In this document: piece after piece, positions 22,275-35,433 of the stretch
How the letters are laid out: each line of letters begins with the position of its first letter
Position numbering within the stretch: the stretch's first letter is position 1
Assembly (NCBI GenBank): GCA_013397795.1
Contig: VZTJ01002533.1
Coordinates: 521,317-585,316 of the forward strand
DNA: 64,000 bases
Source: Orthonyx spaldingii
Lineage: Eukaryota; Chordata; Aves; Passeriformes; Orthonychidae
Direction of reading: 5' to 3'
Notes under the pieces: generated by a model
Told to the model about the DNA's origin: nothing
Seen by the model: the letters and a program-made list of their open reading frames with translations, nothing else
Database searches by the model: none
Made by a program: the position numbers and the translations under genes

Positions 22275-25200
22275 CTGGAGTGGAGGAGAAGGGTCAGCGT
22301 TGCTTGGAAACAAACAGGAAGAAGCATGAGTGTTAGTTAAATAGATGTGACTCACTAAAGAGTTAGAATGATTTCTCCCAAGATACCAATATTCCATTTT
22401 CTATTCCTGTTTTCTGGGGAGTTCTGAAGAAGACATCAGCCAATATATAATTTCATTTTCATATTCCTGTTTAGAAACACAAAACCAAGACAAGAATAGC
22501 AACCTACTCATTACCTTTCCATCCTGAGAGGAGGTTCTGAAATCCTTAGTGAAAATCACATGAGATTTCTGGGGACATTTTGTATCTTTGGAACACTCAG
22601 GGATTCCTGAGATGCTCCTAAAAGATGTGTGATACTTGATGAAGTGCACTGAGATGATGTGTGAAGATAGCTATGGGCACTGGTTCCTCAGCTCTGCAAA
22701 AGTCAATAGCAGCAGGATCAGGTTCTACCTGACTAGCAACAACTTCTCGTCAGTATAGCATTGTAAATCTGAGTTGGCCAATACTGAGAATAATCTTATA
22801 CCTTTACATGAACAGTAATTTGCAATGTACTGGAATGTACTTAGCACAAACGTGGAAGACAGCACAAAAAAAAGAGATGGTTTGGTTGCCCTGCTTGAAG
22901 GAAACATCCAGATGTTGCCTTCTGGTTAAGATGATATGCACGCTTTGGACCTAACCAAGACCCACCCTACACTCCTCTCCTGAACATGAACTGCATCACC
23001 TCCCTACAGAGCTGGTGCTGTGACTGCATCTCCAGCTCTACAATTTGACTTTTCCACCTTCTGCTCTTGGAGATTTTAGCGTTGCCTTTTCTCTAAAAGA
23101 ACTGGTGCTAAATGAGTAGCTTGACCTCAGCGCAGCAGAGAACAGGAGAGATTTCTTCAGCAGGAGTACAAGAAAGGAAGATCTCATAATCTTCCCACTT
23201 CCGTCCTGCGTTTGCAAGGCCAAAAGAGAAGCTGAGGTAAGTAACCTCCTGCCCTTAGTGCAGTAGCCACTGTCTCATTAGCTCAAGCACGTTCCATCCC
23301 TCTTCTTTAAGTACAGATCTGCACTCTCATCCTCCTCGCTTTCGTACCTCCTATTCACATTTATTATTGATATCACCTATCAATAATGCTTTCTGCTGCT
23401 TCAAGAGTTTGGCCTGTCTGCCAGATCCCAACTTTCAAGTGCTCTTTGCTTCACCTCATTTTATTTTTAATGACCTATGGTTTTTTTTCTTTCTTTTCCA
23501 TCCTGTGCCTGTCCCGTTCCTCACAAAGTGAGAGAGAGAAAGGTGTTGGCTGAGGAAGTGGCAAAGGGAACAGTGTTGGTGCTTTAAGCGGTTGCCCCCA
23601 TGCTGCCCCTCAGCTTACTAACCAGTTCAGCAGCCTCTGAAAAGGTAGCAAATGCACTTGTTTGAAACCTTGTTGAAGCATGGATGCTTGCTTAGAACCA
23701 CCACACAAGAGAGAGTGAAACCTACTTATTTCCTGCAATTTTGCTGCAAATAGCTGTACTTGATCTTTGAAAAGACAGTTCTCGTCATCAGGTTTCCCAG
23801 CTTTATAAGTTGCAATCTTCAGCCTATCTTATCTTCTTTTTGTTTTCAAAATCAGCTCATTTTTAATGGCTAAGATAGCACCCTGTTACTCAGAAGGCAC
23901 AGCACCATTAGAGCAGTTATACGTGAGAACAGGATTACAGCATGCAGACAGACTGAGTGCCAAACAGAGACAGGATTAGTAAATTGCTCTAATATTTGAT
24001 TTGACTGCCTTGTATAACTGAGGAACCTGATCACAAAGGATTTGCCAATGATATCAGAATAACACCAGCATACATATTTCGTGGTCATAGAGGCAGTTTG
24101 TTTGCCCTTTAACTTTTAACAACTCTGTCCTGACTCCAGTCTAATACAGCATTCTGTCGCTTTTTGCCATTTCCGCTGTCTGCTGGCTCTGTGAGTCTGT
24201 TTGGGTCAAAAGACATATGTTATGTTTCCAGAAACCAAATCAACCAATTATGTCATTTCCCATTATTATAGTTATTTAATTGAAAAAGAGTAACAACAGA
24301 AGAAATGCAACAGGCAGGCAAGATCCAAATTTCTTGTCGAGTGGAGTGAGCCTGCCATACTGCTGCTGCCCATCTCAGCCTGCTCAGGGTCTTGACGTGA
24401 TGGTCAAACCTTCCAAGCTTTGCCAGCATGGGGCCCATGGAAGGTAAAAATATTACAGTCACCTGTAGTCACTGGTCCTCCAAGCTCTACAAACCACATT
24501 GTGACTTCATCCACAAATGTGATTTTCAGAGTATTCGTAGAAGGGTCATAATGTGATTTTAAGTGGGTGCAAGAATTAATTATAGAGGGCAGAAGTCAGA
24601 AGGAACAGGAGGGTGTTGTGAAGACACTGTAAGTATCTGAACAGAGGAGACACAGAGTCAAGTGCTCTTATGCTGCCTGAAAGACATGCAGCATAATACA
24701 ATTAACCAGACATGACCCATCTTAGAAACAGTGCACTTTGCTGACAGGGTATCAGCAGCGTGTGCATCTTTCCACTGCCCATCACGGAGCAGTTCCAGTC
24801 TCAATCAGAGACGTGCAGGACGCTCAGGAACAGCTGAGCTCTCTGTGAGATCCATCTTGCTGATAGTCCTCCCCTCGGCACAGTCTGTACCTGGATCTGG
24901 AAAGGAAACTGGTGAATACTGTGTGCACCCCATTTAATGGCTGGTGAACTGCAAAAGGATGGCTCCGCATGCTGCCTACACCCTGGCCTACCACCAGAAG
25001 CATTTCTAGGATTTAGGAAAGTGAAGGTGACCATTTTGCCATGGTGGAGCTGCAACAGAGCTGCCCCTTTGTTAACCTTCAATATAGGGGCAGATAATTT
25101 ACAGTCTGGTCTTGGTATCACAATTCCATGGCTTCAGAACACAGAATTATCCTGATCTCTTTCTTGCACGGGTGAGGCACAGCATGAGTGTGACTTGAAT

Positions 25201-26107
25201 TGGTGCCTCTGGGTGTATTATAGAATTTATAGATATGGGAACACAACATACAAGGATTTTTGCCTTATCAGATTGATGTCCTCTATGCTCATACCTTTGG
25301 AAGAACTGTGATAATTGAGATAATCCCCATCCCTTAAAGCAGCTTTTTAAGCTGTGATTATTTTGGCAGTACAGCTCAAGTTTTATCACTCACAGAACGC
25401 AGAGGAGGAAAAGGAAAAACACTTGTTCTTTTCGTTCAGCTTTAACCCAAATAAGCCCAGATCACTGAAAAGAAGAAGATGAAACACCTCCCTGTACTCA
25501 TCTCTCCTGTGATTACTGTCTAGGCATTCACACTTTGCTAGAAAGTACCTCTAGAATTGTTTTATCACTCTTACATACTCTGAATATTCTTAAAAACTAA
25601 AGGATTTCTAAAATTCACAGTCTTTTGCTCTGCATAAGCAACGGTCTGTAATTGTGAAGATCTAAGTCCAGAACAAGAGCAGAACGTGGGAACTGCAAAA
25701 CCAAATCCAGGAGCTGGGTAAGTTTTCAGAACAAGAAATTTTTCCCTAGTCTTCTTTTAGATAAATCATAATAACTGAGCTTCATCTTCCTACATTGAGT
25801 CACCTTGCTAACAAAAATATATGTGGTATCTAAGACTTGCTACTTTCTTTGAATTTCCTATTTGCTATTTTAAAATCTTTTCTGTCTGTATTTACTGCTT
25901 TTGAGATATATTCTCTGCCTGACAATGTGTGGGATTTCTGAGGGTCTGACTCAAGGCTGCAAATTTACTTAGGCACACTTCTGTCAGATCTTCATGACTC
26001 CAGCCTCAAACTACTCCTGTCATCATTAAAATAAATATTTATGTCACCTTCAATTCTGCCTACTCTCTGAGCACCATTGAAGCACACAGTGGATTTCTGA
26101 AGTATCA
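22275..26107. other. Non-coding DNA, no gene seen
   Basis: No transposon or exon recognised. About 23240-23470 and 24720-24900 are somewhat GC-richer, but the open frames there carry no domain. Open frames up to 106 codons (24801-25121, minus) look like chance. Confidence 0.4.
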
Positions 26108-26133
26108 ATGTGGGACACAAATGTGGGACACAA
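26108..26133. repeat. 13-bp direct tandem duplication
   Basis: The 13-mer ATGTGGGACACAA occurs twice in a row without mismatch. Probably a recent replication-slippage event. Confidence 0.85.
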
Positions 26134-26426
26134 ATCCTAAAGTTAAGGACTAAAGTGACAAATTTAGGCACTATAATAACCAGACATATTAGAGGACTTA
26201 CAGCCCTAATGTCAATGCCAATGCACAGTGAATTCAAGATCCAAAGCCAGTATTTACAAAAATCAATGATCCCAGCGAGGGTGTGTTGTAAATTATACCC
26301 CATTTTCTTGTAGTTCCTGAACTGTGGAGTACAGAACTCCTTGAGAAACTGTAAGTCAAACTGCAGGTTGTCATGCAGCTTGCCCCTTCTTGGTATTCCA
26401 CTTTATGTGAAATTCTTACTAGATGG

Positions 26427-26506
26427 AAACCCTACCCATGGAAGTGGGATTGGAACTAGATGGTCTTTTAAGGTTCCTTCCAATCCAAACACTTCTATTA
26501 TTCTTA
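26427..26506 (+). mobile_element. CR1 LINE 3' end, very short
   Basis: CCCATGGAAGTGGGATTGGA, ACTAGATGGTCTTTTAAGG and TTCCTTCCAATCCAAACACT, ending in TTCTATTATTCTT, match the last 80 bp of CR1 in plus orientation. The terminal octamer repeat is changed. Confidence 0.88.
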
Positions 26507-26954
26507 TCTCTGCTGTGGTGGATAGTGTGAAATCTTCTTGCTAGAGCATATAGATCAGAGCTGGGTCCCAGAGGTTGCTTCTTTAGGCATTTTCCAGGGC
26601 TTCTTGATAAAAGAAGCTTCTATTATATGTAGAAACCATTTCCAGGCACATGAGGGACAAGATAATTGGGAACAGAGTCTGGATAAATCATGTGTAATAA
26701 ATCAGGGTAAATTGCCCTTGACGAAACTGATTTTTTCCTGAGTTGAAATAGCAGTGTCTGTGACCATCGCTGGGGTGGGATTTAAGTAATTTACATCTGC
26801 TTTAGGAAAGCTTGCAACAGTTTCTTTAGTATCCTTGCAGCCATAATGAGGATATATGCACTGGATGGGTGCACTGTTTGGTGAGTATTACATTTAGTGG
26901 ATTGTCATGCTCAAAGGTGTGGCTGTGATTCTGGATCCCATTATCTACAAAGAA

Positions 26955-27345
26955 TGGCTTAGGAAATGAGGTTTCTTTAACCTGAAAAAGAGAAGGCTAG
27001 GACGAGACCTATTTGCTGTGTTCAACTACCTGAAGGGTAACTATAAGAAAGACAAAGTTCGGCTTTTCTCAAAGATGCAGAGCAAGAAAAAAGAGGTAAT
27101 AGTTGCCACAAGAGAGATTTCAGCTTGTTATAGTGAATGATTATTCACACAGACCCATTATTCGCAGGTTAACCACAGAGACTGTGAACTCTCCATCCCT
27201 GAAGACCGCAACAGCTCAGCCGGACAAGGACCTGATCTAACAGACAGCTGGAGGTAACTTTAAAGCTAGTCTTGCTATAACAGGGGTGGTGTCTAGATAA
27301 CCTCCAGAGATCCCTCCACTCTACATTAGTCTGTAGCTACAAATA
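26955..27345 (+). mobile_element. CR1 LINE 3' fragment, diverged subfamily
   Basis: AACCTGAAAAAGAGAAGGCT, TTGCTGTGTTCAACTACCTG and AGAGGTAATAG at 26980-27105 match the C-terminal coding part and start of the CR1 3' region. GAGACTGTGAACTCTCCATC (27177-27196), GGACAAGGACCTGATCTAAC and GATAACCTCCAGAGATCCCT (27296-27315) match the 3' UTR end. It faces the plus strand and is clearly older than the next copy, with many indels. It ends near 27345, about 95 bp before another CR1 in the same direction. Confidence 0.8.
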
Positions 27346-27439
27346 TTCTGTGGAGCAAGAATGTAACCCAAGGACTCCCCTGCCCCAAAATCAAAGATCC
27401 CAAAGATTCTGCTCAGCTAAAAGAGGGAGGCAGCAAGCT

Positions 27440-28903
27440 GAGACCTGTGCGACCTGCTGAGGTGCATCCCAGAGTCCTGAGGGAATTGGCTGATGTTATT
27501 GCCAAGCCACTCTTCATGATATTTGAGATGTCATGGCACTCAGGTGGAGTCCCTGGTAGCTGGAAAAAGGGAAGTACTGCACCTATTTTTAAAAGGGAAC
27601 TACCACCCTGTCAGACTCACCTCTGTGCCTGGGAAGATCATGGAACAAATCCTTCTAGAAGCCATGCTAAGGTATACGGAGAACAGGGAGGTGATTTGGA
27701 ACAGCCAACATGGCTTCAGCAAGGGAAGGTCCTGCCTGACCAGCTGAGGGGTCTACTGTGATGGAGTGACCACATCAGTGGACAAAGGAAGGGCTATGGA
27801 TGTCATTTATCTGGACTTCTGTAAAGGCTTTCACACAGTCCCCCACAACATCCTTCCTTCTGAGTCAGAGAGAGATGGATTTGATGGGTAGACTGTGGTG
27901 AATGAGGGATTGGTCAGATGGTTGCATCCAGAGGGTGGTGGCCAATGTCAAAGTGTCTGGGTGGAGACAAATGATGTCACTATATTGGGACCAGTGCTAA
28001 TTAATTTCTTCCTCAATGACAGAGATGGTGGGGTCAAGTGCATGCTCAGAAAATTTGCAGGTGACACCAAGATGAGTGGTGAGGTTGTCACACCTGAAGG
28101 ATAAGTTGCCATCCAGAGGTACTTGGACAAACTTGAGAAGTAGGTCCATGGGAATCACATGTGGTTTAACAAGGCCAGGTGCAGGGTCCTAGGATAAACA
28201 CAATCTGAGGGACAGATGGATTGAGAGGAGCCCTGAGGAGAAGGGCTTGGGGACACGGCTAGATGAAAAGCTGGACATGATTCGGCAGTGGCAGCTCACA
28301 GCTCAGAAAGCCAAACATGTCCTGGGATGCATCCAAAGCCCAATGGGCAGCAGGGTGAGGGAGGGGATTCTGACCCTCACTTCGCTCTGGTGAGACCGCA
28401 CCTGGAATGCTGCATCCACTTCTGGGGTCCCCAGCATGGAAGGACATGGACCTATTGAAGTGCATCCCAAACAGGGACACAAAACGTTCAGAATGTTTGA
28501 ACACCTCTCCTGTGAAGAAAGACTGAGACAACTGGGGTTGTTCAGCCTGAATAAGAGAAGGCTCTGGGGAGACCTTACTGCAGACACTCAATACTTCAAA
28601 CAGGCTTCTAAGAAAGATGGGGACAGACTTATTTGTAGACACTATTGTGATAGGACAAGGGACTAGATAGGACAATCTAGATTCAGACTAGATATAAGGA
28701 ATAAATCTTTTACTATGAGGGTGGTAAAACACTGGACCAGGTTGCCCAGAAAGGTGGTAGTTGCCTCATCCCTGGAAATATTCAAAGTCAGGCTGTACTG
28801 AGCAATCAGATCTAGTGGAAGATGCCCCTGCTCATTGCAGGGGATTTGACTTGATGACCTTTAAAGGTCCCTTCCAACCCACATTTTTCTATGATTTTAT
28901 GAG
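27440..28903 (+). mobile_element. CR1 LINE, 1.46-kb 3' part with RT remnant
   Basis: The longest CR1 copy in the window, plus orientation, 5'-truncated and complete at its 3' end (TTCTATGATTTTATGA at about 28888-28903). Order of landmarks: GKIMEQILLEAMLRY-like and GFSKGRSCLTS near 27640-27747; RT motif A with YLDF at 27808-27819; motif C box at 28054-28065; thumb and C-terminal coding region with TCTGGTGAGACCGCACCTGG at 28386-28405, SCEERLRQLGLFSLNKRRLW near 28509-28568 and DRTRD at 28652-28666; then the 3' UTR. Several stops and frameshifts break the frame, so it makes no enzyme. Confidence 0.96.
27447..28675 (+). pseudogene. CR1 reverse-transcriptase pseudogene (FAGD active site)
   Basis: Fragments of one RT reading frame are spread over all three plus frames. 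Motif A keeps the catalytic aspartate (YLDF at 27808-27819), but the following conserved AFD has become GFH. Motif C reads FAGD at 28054-28065, losing one of the two aspartates of the FADD/YADD box. At least two frameshifts and a stop just after PEG at 28102-28104 confirm decay. RT in CR1 primes from nicked target DNA; this copy cannot. Confidence 0.9.
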
Positions 28904-31900
28904 AGACCTCTAATGAAATGGAGTCTCAGCAGGTCACACAATGTGGTTCACCTGGATTGGCACTGCAGGGAGTTATTACTTTTCTCAGAGAACCATGAAA
29001 GAAGGTACACGAGGGCCAGAAATATTGCGTCTTTGAAGTGGAATCTCATCTCTGCCTTCTCCTCATCTCTGCCCTTATCTTAAAGCACTAGTCAGCTGAG
29101 TGAGGAAGAGTACTGATACACAAACCTGAGGAGCAGGAAAAGAAGTTTATTGCACGCTTGTGATTCTCACTGAGTGTTCTCACCTTCCAGCTGCTGTTAG
29201 TGGCCTCCCTTCCATTAATTTACTCTTCTTACATGTGCTGTTTCGAGGCTATGACTTATAGCTCTGCCCATATATGTGCCAGAAAGCGTCAACTGGAAGA
29301 AACTGCATTTTGTGAGGATTCCAATTTCAGGAACACACTAAGTATTCCTGATATTTCTTTGGGATTGTAAGCTGAGAAAAGACAATTTCTGGATCCCAGA
29401 AAAGCATAGCAGTAATCAAGCGCCAGCTCACTCAGTTCTTGCAGGATGCTTCATGGCAGACTTCAGACTTTTGAGAAAGTTTCATAAATAAAAACTGTAG
29501 AATTTAAGTCGAGGACAGCAAAATCTTTCTTTTTTAGGCCTTGGCCACTTGGTCCATTCTCTTCCAGTACTAATGTATTCCTTTATCCAGAGATGTTTGT
29601 TTCTCCATATTGAGGTGCAGTGAAGATAAACAGTACATATCTGGCTGGTGAGATACGAGGTGAGTCACTCTGGCTTGAGATAACTAGCAAGCAAATAAGA
29701 GAAACCAAAATCACTGCCATATTGTAACACTTAATCTATGTGTACACTTATAAGAAAAGTCTAAATCAGTATAATCAGTATTTTCACCTTTCTATCCTGT
29801 TGGAGATTTTTCTTCCCTGGTTTCTGTCTGGTGATCAGGTTTGTTGGTTTTTTCCCCCCATCACTATATCTCATCATTCCACTACTCAGCTCACCACATG
29901 AATTATTAATACTGGTTTTATGCTAAATGCCCCTGCCTTGCACATAATTTGACCTTACTGAAGGAGTAACTGTGCAAACCCTTCAGAACACATTGCCTTC
30001 ACTGTGTCTTTGAAAAATATTTCTTCCTTGTGTTTGACTTACTTAACCAAGATTCAAAATGCTCTGAACAGTCATGTGACCATTTTTTATTAGCCCTTTT
30101 TCATTACAGAACAAGTAAGAAAAAATAAACCACTAACCTTTCTGAAAGCTAATTACATTTTTGGTTGCCAGTAATTGTCCCTGTATTTTCATACTGGCAT
30201 CTATCCTTGAACACACTGAGAAAGCAAAAAAATTAAAACTTGCCTTCCACTACACTTAAAAAATGACTTGATCATCAAGAAATATTCAGTGCAGCTTTCA
30301 AATGTGGTTTAGGAAGGAGCTGTAGCTTGTATTCACCTCAGGATAATTGGAAAATGTCTCAGTTTATCATATTGGTTCTCTATTCAGCAAAATGTTTTCT
30401 TATACCTCTCCCAACCTAGTAAAATTTTAATCCTGTACTGAGCTCAGCAGGAACAGTTTTAAACACCTGCTGTCTCAGTCGTAATGTCCACCATCTTTCC
30501 CTTAGGGAGTGTAGCTTTATTTCCATGGGAAACTTGAAAGGTAATTCCAAAGTCTTTATTGAAAAGGTGTATGTTTACCAATGGTCTGGTTCGCTTCCAG
30601 CAAAAATAACAGGAGATGTCAGACATTTTGAAAGGCAAATGTTTGCTAACAATAATCCATTACAGAATAAATAGTTATCAAGCAGCATAAAATATTCATC
30701 AGGTTAACAATTAGCATTGCGGTTATTCTGATGACCATTGAAATGTTGTTTTGCTTTCTCAACCCTGATATACTCTTGCTTCCATAGTATTCTATGGCAA
30801 GGATTTTCATAGTCCAATTAGAAATTCGTGTCCTTCTTTGAGTACTGTTATTCCCTCCAGTTTCAGTTCTCCTGTTGGTTTTCCAAATATTTATTAGGTC
30901 TCCCTTGTCTCCTTGCCAAAACAAGCAAGTCCAGTCTTTTACAGTTTTCACCACTTCACATATTCCTTCCTTATTGCACTTATTTCCATCCATACCTGGA
31001 TCCCCAAAGCTGTTTACAGGAAGCAGTGGGCAGCACTGCAATAGGATGAGTCCCTCACTCCAGGTGAGTTCACAGCCTGTAGCTCTTCAGCTTTCAAGAG
31101 TTTTTCATTGCAGAATGTGCTCATTGCTCACTTCCAACAGCCTCCATTCACTGTGGTTTCAGAGGGGAAGGAATAGACAGAGTAGTAATCAGACAATATC
31201 TCAGTCCTTTCTGTCTGAATGTAAATTTGGAGATCCTTCTCCTTGAAATCTGCTCTGACATGGATAGGAAAACTCTGTCAATCTGAGTTGTCATTAAAAA
31301 TCTTTTTTTTTTCCTTGAGGAACCTCGGTATGTGATTTCTTATTGTCTTATCTCATTCAATCACGATGAAAGAGGGCCTCAGCCATCTGTAACCCAGAGA
31401 ATATTGACCCCTGCATGCTTTTTTGGGAGTTGCATGAATACTTAAAGAAACAACTCATCCTATCCTCTGTATGGCTTACTTTTTGCCAGTTATATAATTT
31501 ACTTTGTTAGTACATAAAAAAGTAATTACATTCTCACACTCACAACATGATAAGAAAAAATAGTCTTAACTGTGAAACTGCAAACAACAAAAATATTTAT
31601 ATATACTAGATTACCCAAGTTGTAAATATTGAGCAATTATCACTAGGGCTAATTGTAAAAATTCACTCTCATTTATAACTAGTCCGAAAGTCACTTATGT
31701 GATACTATTTTGAAGAAATGAACTTTCCCTTTTTTCTTATTATCAATTTGAAAAAAATTTGACAGTTAGAATTTAATTGTACCCTTTCCAATGTGTAGGT
31801 TTTCATTGGTAATCAAAATTTGTTTAGATTGTGCTGTCTCTGACACTTTGCTTTGCTTTCACGAGTGCTGCATTCTGCTGTCTTATCAGAATACATTCAT

Positions 31901-34842
31901 TGCAAAAATGAAATAGACTGTTTCTTAACAGACACCTTCAGTGTCTAAATTATTTCTGAATGACTTAAAAGTTGGCAAATTAAATTGTCCATTTCTGCCT
32001 TTTCACCAGCAAAATCAGAAAGAAAGAGATAATACAAGAGAAATAATTATCATAACAACTTTTAGAGTAGAAGCTTAAAAAAATAAAGTCAATTAATTTA
32101 AATGTCAACTTATTGTCAGGTTATGTTCTTAATTTTATTTTATTTTTTCTCCTTTAAATGTCAGCCTTGAATAAAAATTGTTGTACAATATTAAATTATG
32201 TATCCAAATCTTCACTACAAGATAAACTTTCAGCAAGGTTGACACTACTTTACAAAAGAAACTGGTATTTGAGAGTATCTCCTTACTCTGATACTGGCAT
32301 TTGATGTGTACAGGTGAGCACTATAAGTCTGTTCAGGATGAAAACCATTCAGGCACAAATATGTGCATGGCTGGATTGTCAATATCTGTTGGAGATAAGC
32401 CAAACTTCCTAAACTTCTTTTTCATTTGGTCTTTATTTCTGTAAAAAGAAGGAGAAAGTACCAGGATGAAAAAAAAGAAAAGCAAAAACCCAGCACAGCT
32501 CTTTTAGTCACCTTAAAATCTATTAGTTTTCATAAGGAAAAATATGTGCTTTCCACCATATTGAAATGAAATGGACAAATCCATGCCATCCATGATTCAT
32601 TGACACTGACAGAGCTGCATCCACTGACATGAGGGCTGGATTTGAGATGTAAGAGCTACATGTCACTTTTATCCAGAGTAGTAGCAGTTGTATTATTACT
32701 GCTGATATATTACATTTATATCAAATATCACTGATATGTGCCAGTTCCCCATAGTGTTCCTTCATTATGTGATTAATGCAGAGAACTAGAGAAGATCTAG
32801 TTTATAATGTTCCTTTTTTCTCTGTTTACATTCATTATGAGACTTTTTTGGCTCACTTCTTTCCAAGTTCCTAAACTGCTGTTGTTCCTATACATTCATG
32901 TCACAATTAATAAACTTTGGTGTTACCATTCCTACATTTAATAGAGTTTTCACAGTTAATTAATACACTTCTGCGTTACTAAGCCTATTCAAATTCGATT
33001 CCAAATTCTGCTGCGAACTTTAATGAGCTTAGCAGGCAGGATCCTGCGGGGAAAGTTGGCAGGGCACCACATGGAGCCCTGTGTTTGACTCTGGCAAGCC
33101 ACTTCTCCATCTCTCACCCAACATCTGCCCATCTTGCATAGTCAGCGAGCAAATCCTTCGCCTGTCACGGCCAGTGCCAGCAGTGCTCTGCTGGAGCTGG
33201 CAATTATTGGAAAGCTGAATCAGGGCTTAGAACTGTGCTAAGAATTTACCATAAAAATAGGCAGTTTAGCAATGGTAAAGGAGTAGGTGGGGGAAGGACT
33301 CCGTGCTAGATGTTCTCCTTCTTAACAGAGTGCTCCATCTCCCTCCTCTGGATAGGTCAATGGTCAATATCACAGGATGTTTAAAGGTGAAGTTTCCCTT
33401 TCAGGGAGCTGCCCTGGAAGTGGGTATGAACATAGCAGGTACCCTCACACACGTGCTTTGGACTTACATCACTGCCTTAAACTTGGACAGAACATCCTCT
33501 CAAAATGACATACGGTATCCAGTCAGTCTCTGCAGGCCATCTTTGTTTCACCATCTTTGCACCACTGAAGTGTTCAATATTGATGTGGGTTTTGTCTTTA
33601 AATAATAGTTTCAGAGTATGCATCTGTATTCCAGACAGAAAGGGAGACTGAGAAAGAGGCAGGAGATTTTACCCTGTGAACATAAATGCTCTGAACATCT
33701 CAGAAATGCATTATTTAAGCTGTGATTTGATAGCGATCACTGTCAGTTACCCAAATCCAATATAAACTCATTTTCTGTTCTTTTCTTCCTTTTTGTCTTC
33801 TCTTTTTAGCACCCCTGGCACAAAAGACTAGCAGTGAAATATTAACAGAAATTTTGTGCCAGAAAAGCTCCACTCAAGAAAGTGTGCTGGGTAATTCAGT
33901 TTTAATTTCCCAAGTTTCTAAATTGTCATATGATACTTGGTCAATCAGCAACACTCAAACCAGTAGTCTGCTTTGCATTAACAAGGAAATTAAAGCTGCT
34001 TCTTTAATGTTAAAAGAAGAAATAAGTTGCCTGATTTAACTGACAAGTGGCAAGTTTGTCAGCGTGCAGTGGACAAAGATGGCAATGATTTGTAAATCCC
34101 CTGTGAAACTGCTTTTCACACAAGCTCTAGGGAAGTTGTTGATGTGGTCAGAAGCTCCAGTTTTTGATCTCATTACACTTTTTAGTTAAGTCTTATTTTA
34201 GTTATGCCCAAGTTTATTGTGGTTTTATCATTCAACCATGATGTTTGCTGTATCACAAAATGCTTAGACAACACAATAACAAATTGGCTGCTGGCAGTAC
34301 TGGTGTGGGACTGAAGTCTAAACTTTTGTGAAAAATTCTGTTATACTCAGCTATGATGGTCTAAAATAAAATTGAAGACAACTTTGGATCTATAATAACA
34401 GTGATGTTTTGTAGCTCATAAAGGTTATGAAATATGAAAAGTGCATATATCAAATGTGTATCAGAATCAGAAATTGCTGATTCCCAGTTAAGACAATTTA
34501 AACACAGCACCCAGCTTTGGTGATGGTGGATCAGTGAGATTTTTTGCACTGAAGACTGGGCAGTCAAGCTAGGATGGAGGTCTGCTATCTCATTTTAGAA
34601 AACCCCATTCTTTCTCTCCCATCTCCCTTAATGAAACACTTGAATCTTTTCTTCTGCTTGGCTGTAAGCCAGCTCTGTTCTACAAAGTACAGTGGTCTAC
34701 TGTAGTGTGTCCTAGAAGTGACAGGGACCTTCAGGATTAACGAGAACAATGATATGGGAAAGAATGGCAGTGGAAAATTGGACTTACTGCAGTATTGCAC
34801 AGGTATGACCCAGCAGAAAATCTGCATATCCAGGAGCAATGG
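28904..34842. other. Long non-coding stretch, no gene seen
   Basis: Mostly AT-rich (31480-32200 very much so). No exon with a recognisable domain. The opposing open frames at 30646-31041 (minus) and 30875-31246 (plus) overlap and look like chance. The GC-richer patch 33040-33200 contains CTCTGGCAAGCCACTTCTCC, weakly reminiscent of old MIR/L3-type repeats but too short to assign. Confidence 0.45.
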
Positions 34843-35433
34843 TGTAACTGGGTTTGGGAAGTTCCATAGGTAACTTCCTGTGTCACAGCCTCTATAGAAT
34901 TTGCCTTTGGGATTAAAAGAGAGTGGATAACACAGCAGTGTTCTGGCTGTTGCTGAGCACCTCTTGTACAGTATCAAGGTTTTCTCACTCACTTCCCCCC
35001 ACCCTTCCAATCAAGTAGGTTGGGGTTGAGCAACTGCTTGGGAGGAAACATATCCAGGAGAGCTGCCCCAAGCTGACCAAAGAGTTATTACATGCCATAG
35101 GAATCACATTCTGCAATAACTCATGGTAAAGAGAAGGAAGCAGAAATTTCAGAGTTATGGCATTTGTCTTTCCAAGCACCTGTTATGCAAGCTGAGGCTC
35201 TTCTTACCAGGAAATGGCTGAATATCTGCCCACCAATGGGAAGTAGTGAATTAATTCACATTTTTGCTTTACTTGCACACAGAGCTTTCATTTTTCTTAT
35301 TAAACTATCATTGTCTTGATTCACAAATTCTTTCGCCTTCCTTCAGTTTCTTCCAGTTCCCATACCTTCCAAGACTGGAGCAAGGGAAAGTCAGGGTCAG
35401 TATTTGGCTGCTGTCTGGGGTCAGCCCATCACA
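34843..35433 (+). mobile_element. Avian ERV solo LTR (plus)
   Basis: Starts TGTAACTGGGTTTGGGAAG and ends near GGGTCAGCCCATCACA. Landmarks typical of an abundant bird ERV LTR follow each other in the correct order: GTTCTGGCTGTTGCTGAGCA (34941-34960), CAGTATCAAGG, GCTGCCCCAAGCTGACCAAA (35061-35080), GCAATAACTCATGG, GAGTTATGGCATTTGTCTT (35152-35170), GGGAAGTAGTGAATTAATTC (35238-35257) and ATTAAA poly(A) signal at 35299-35304. The flanking 5-mers AATGG (34838-34842) and ACTGG (35434-35438) differ by one base, as expected of an old target-site duplication. A 141-codon minus-strand frame that runs into it is not a gene. Confidence 0.85.
35299..35304 (+). promoter_or_regulatory. LTR polyadenylation signal ATTAAA
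   Basis: ATTAAA sits at the usual R-region position of this LTR family, followed by a T/G-containing stretch (CATTGTCTTG). It could still end transcripts running in plus direction. Confidence 0.6.

Noticed and set aside
30646..31246. Opposed frames of 131 and 123 codons
   Set aside because: They overlap on opposite strands, have no domain, and at most one could be real; neither shows support.
33085..33130. MIR/L3-like core
   Set aside because: Only one short phrase resembles the family; flanks do not continue the match.
34585..35010. 141-codon minus-strand frame
   Set aside because: It runs antisense into the plus-strand LTR and lacks any domain.
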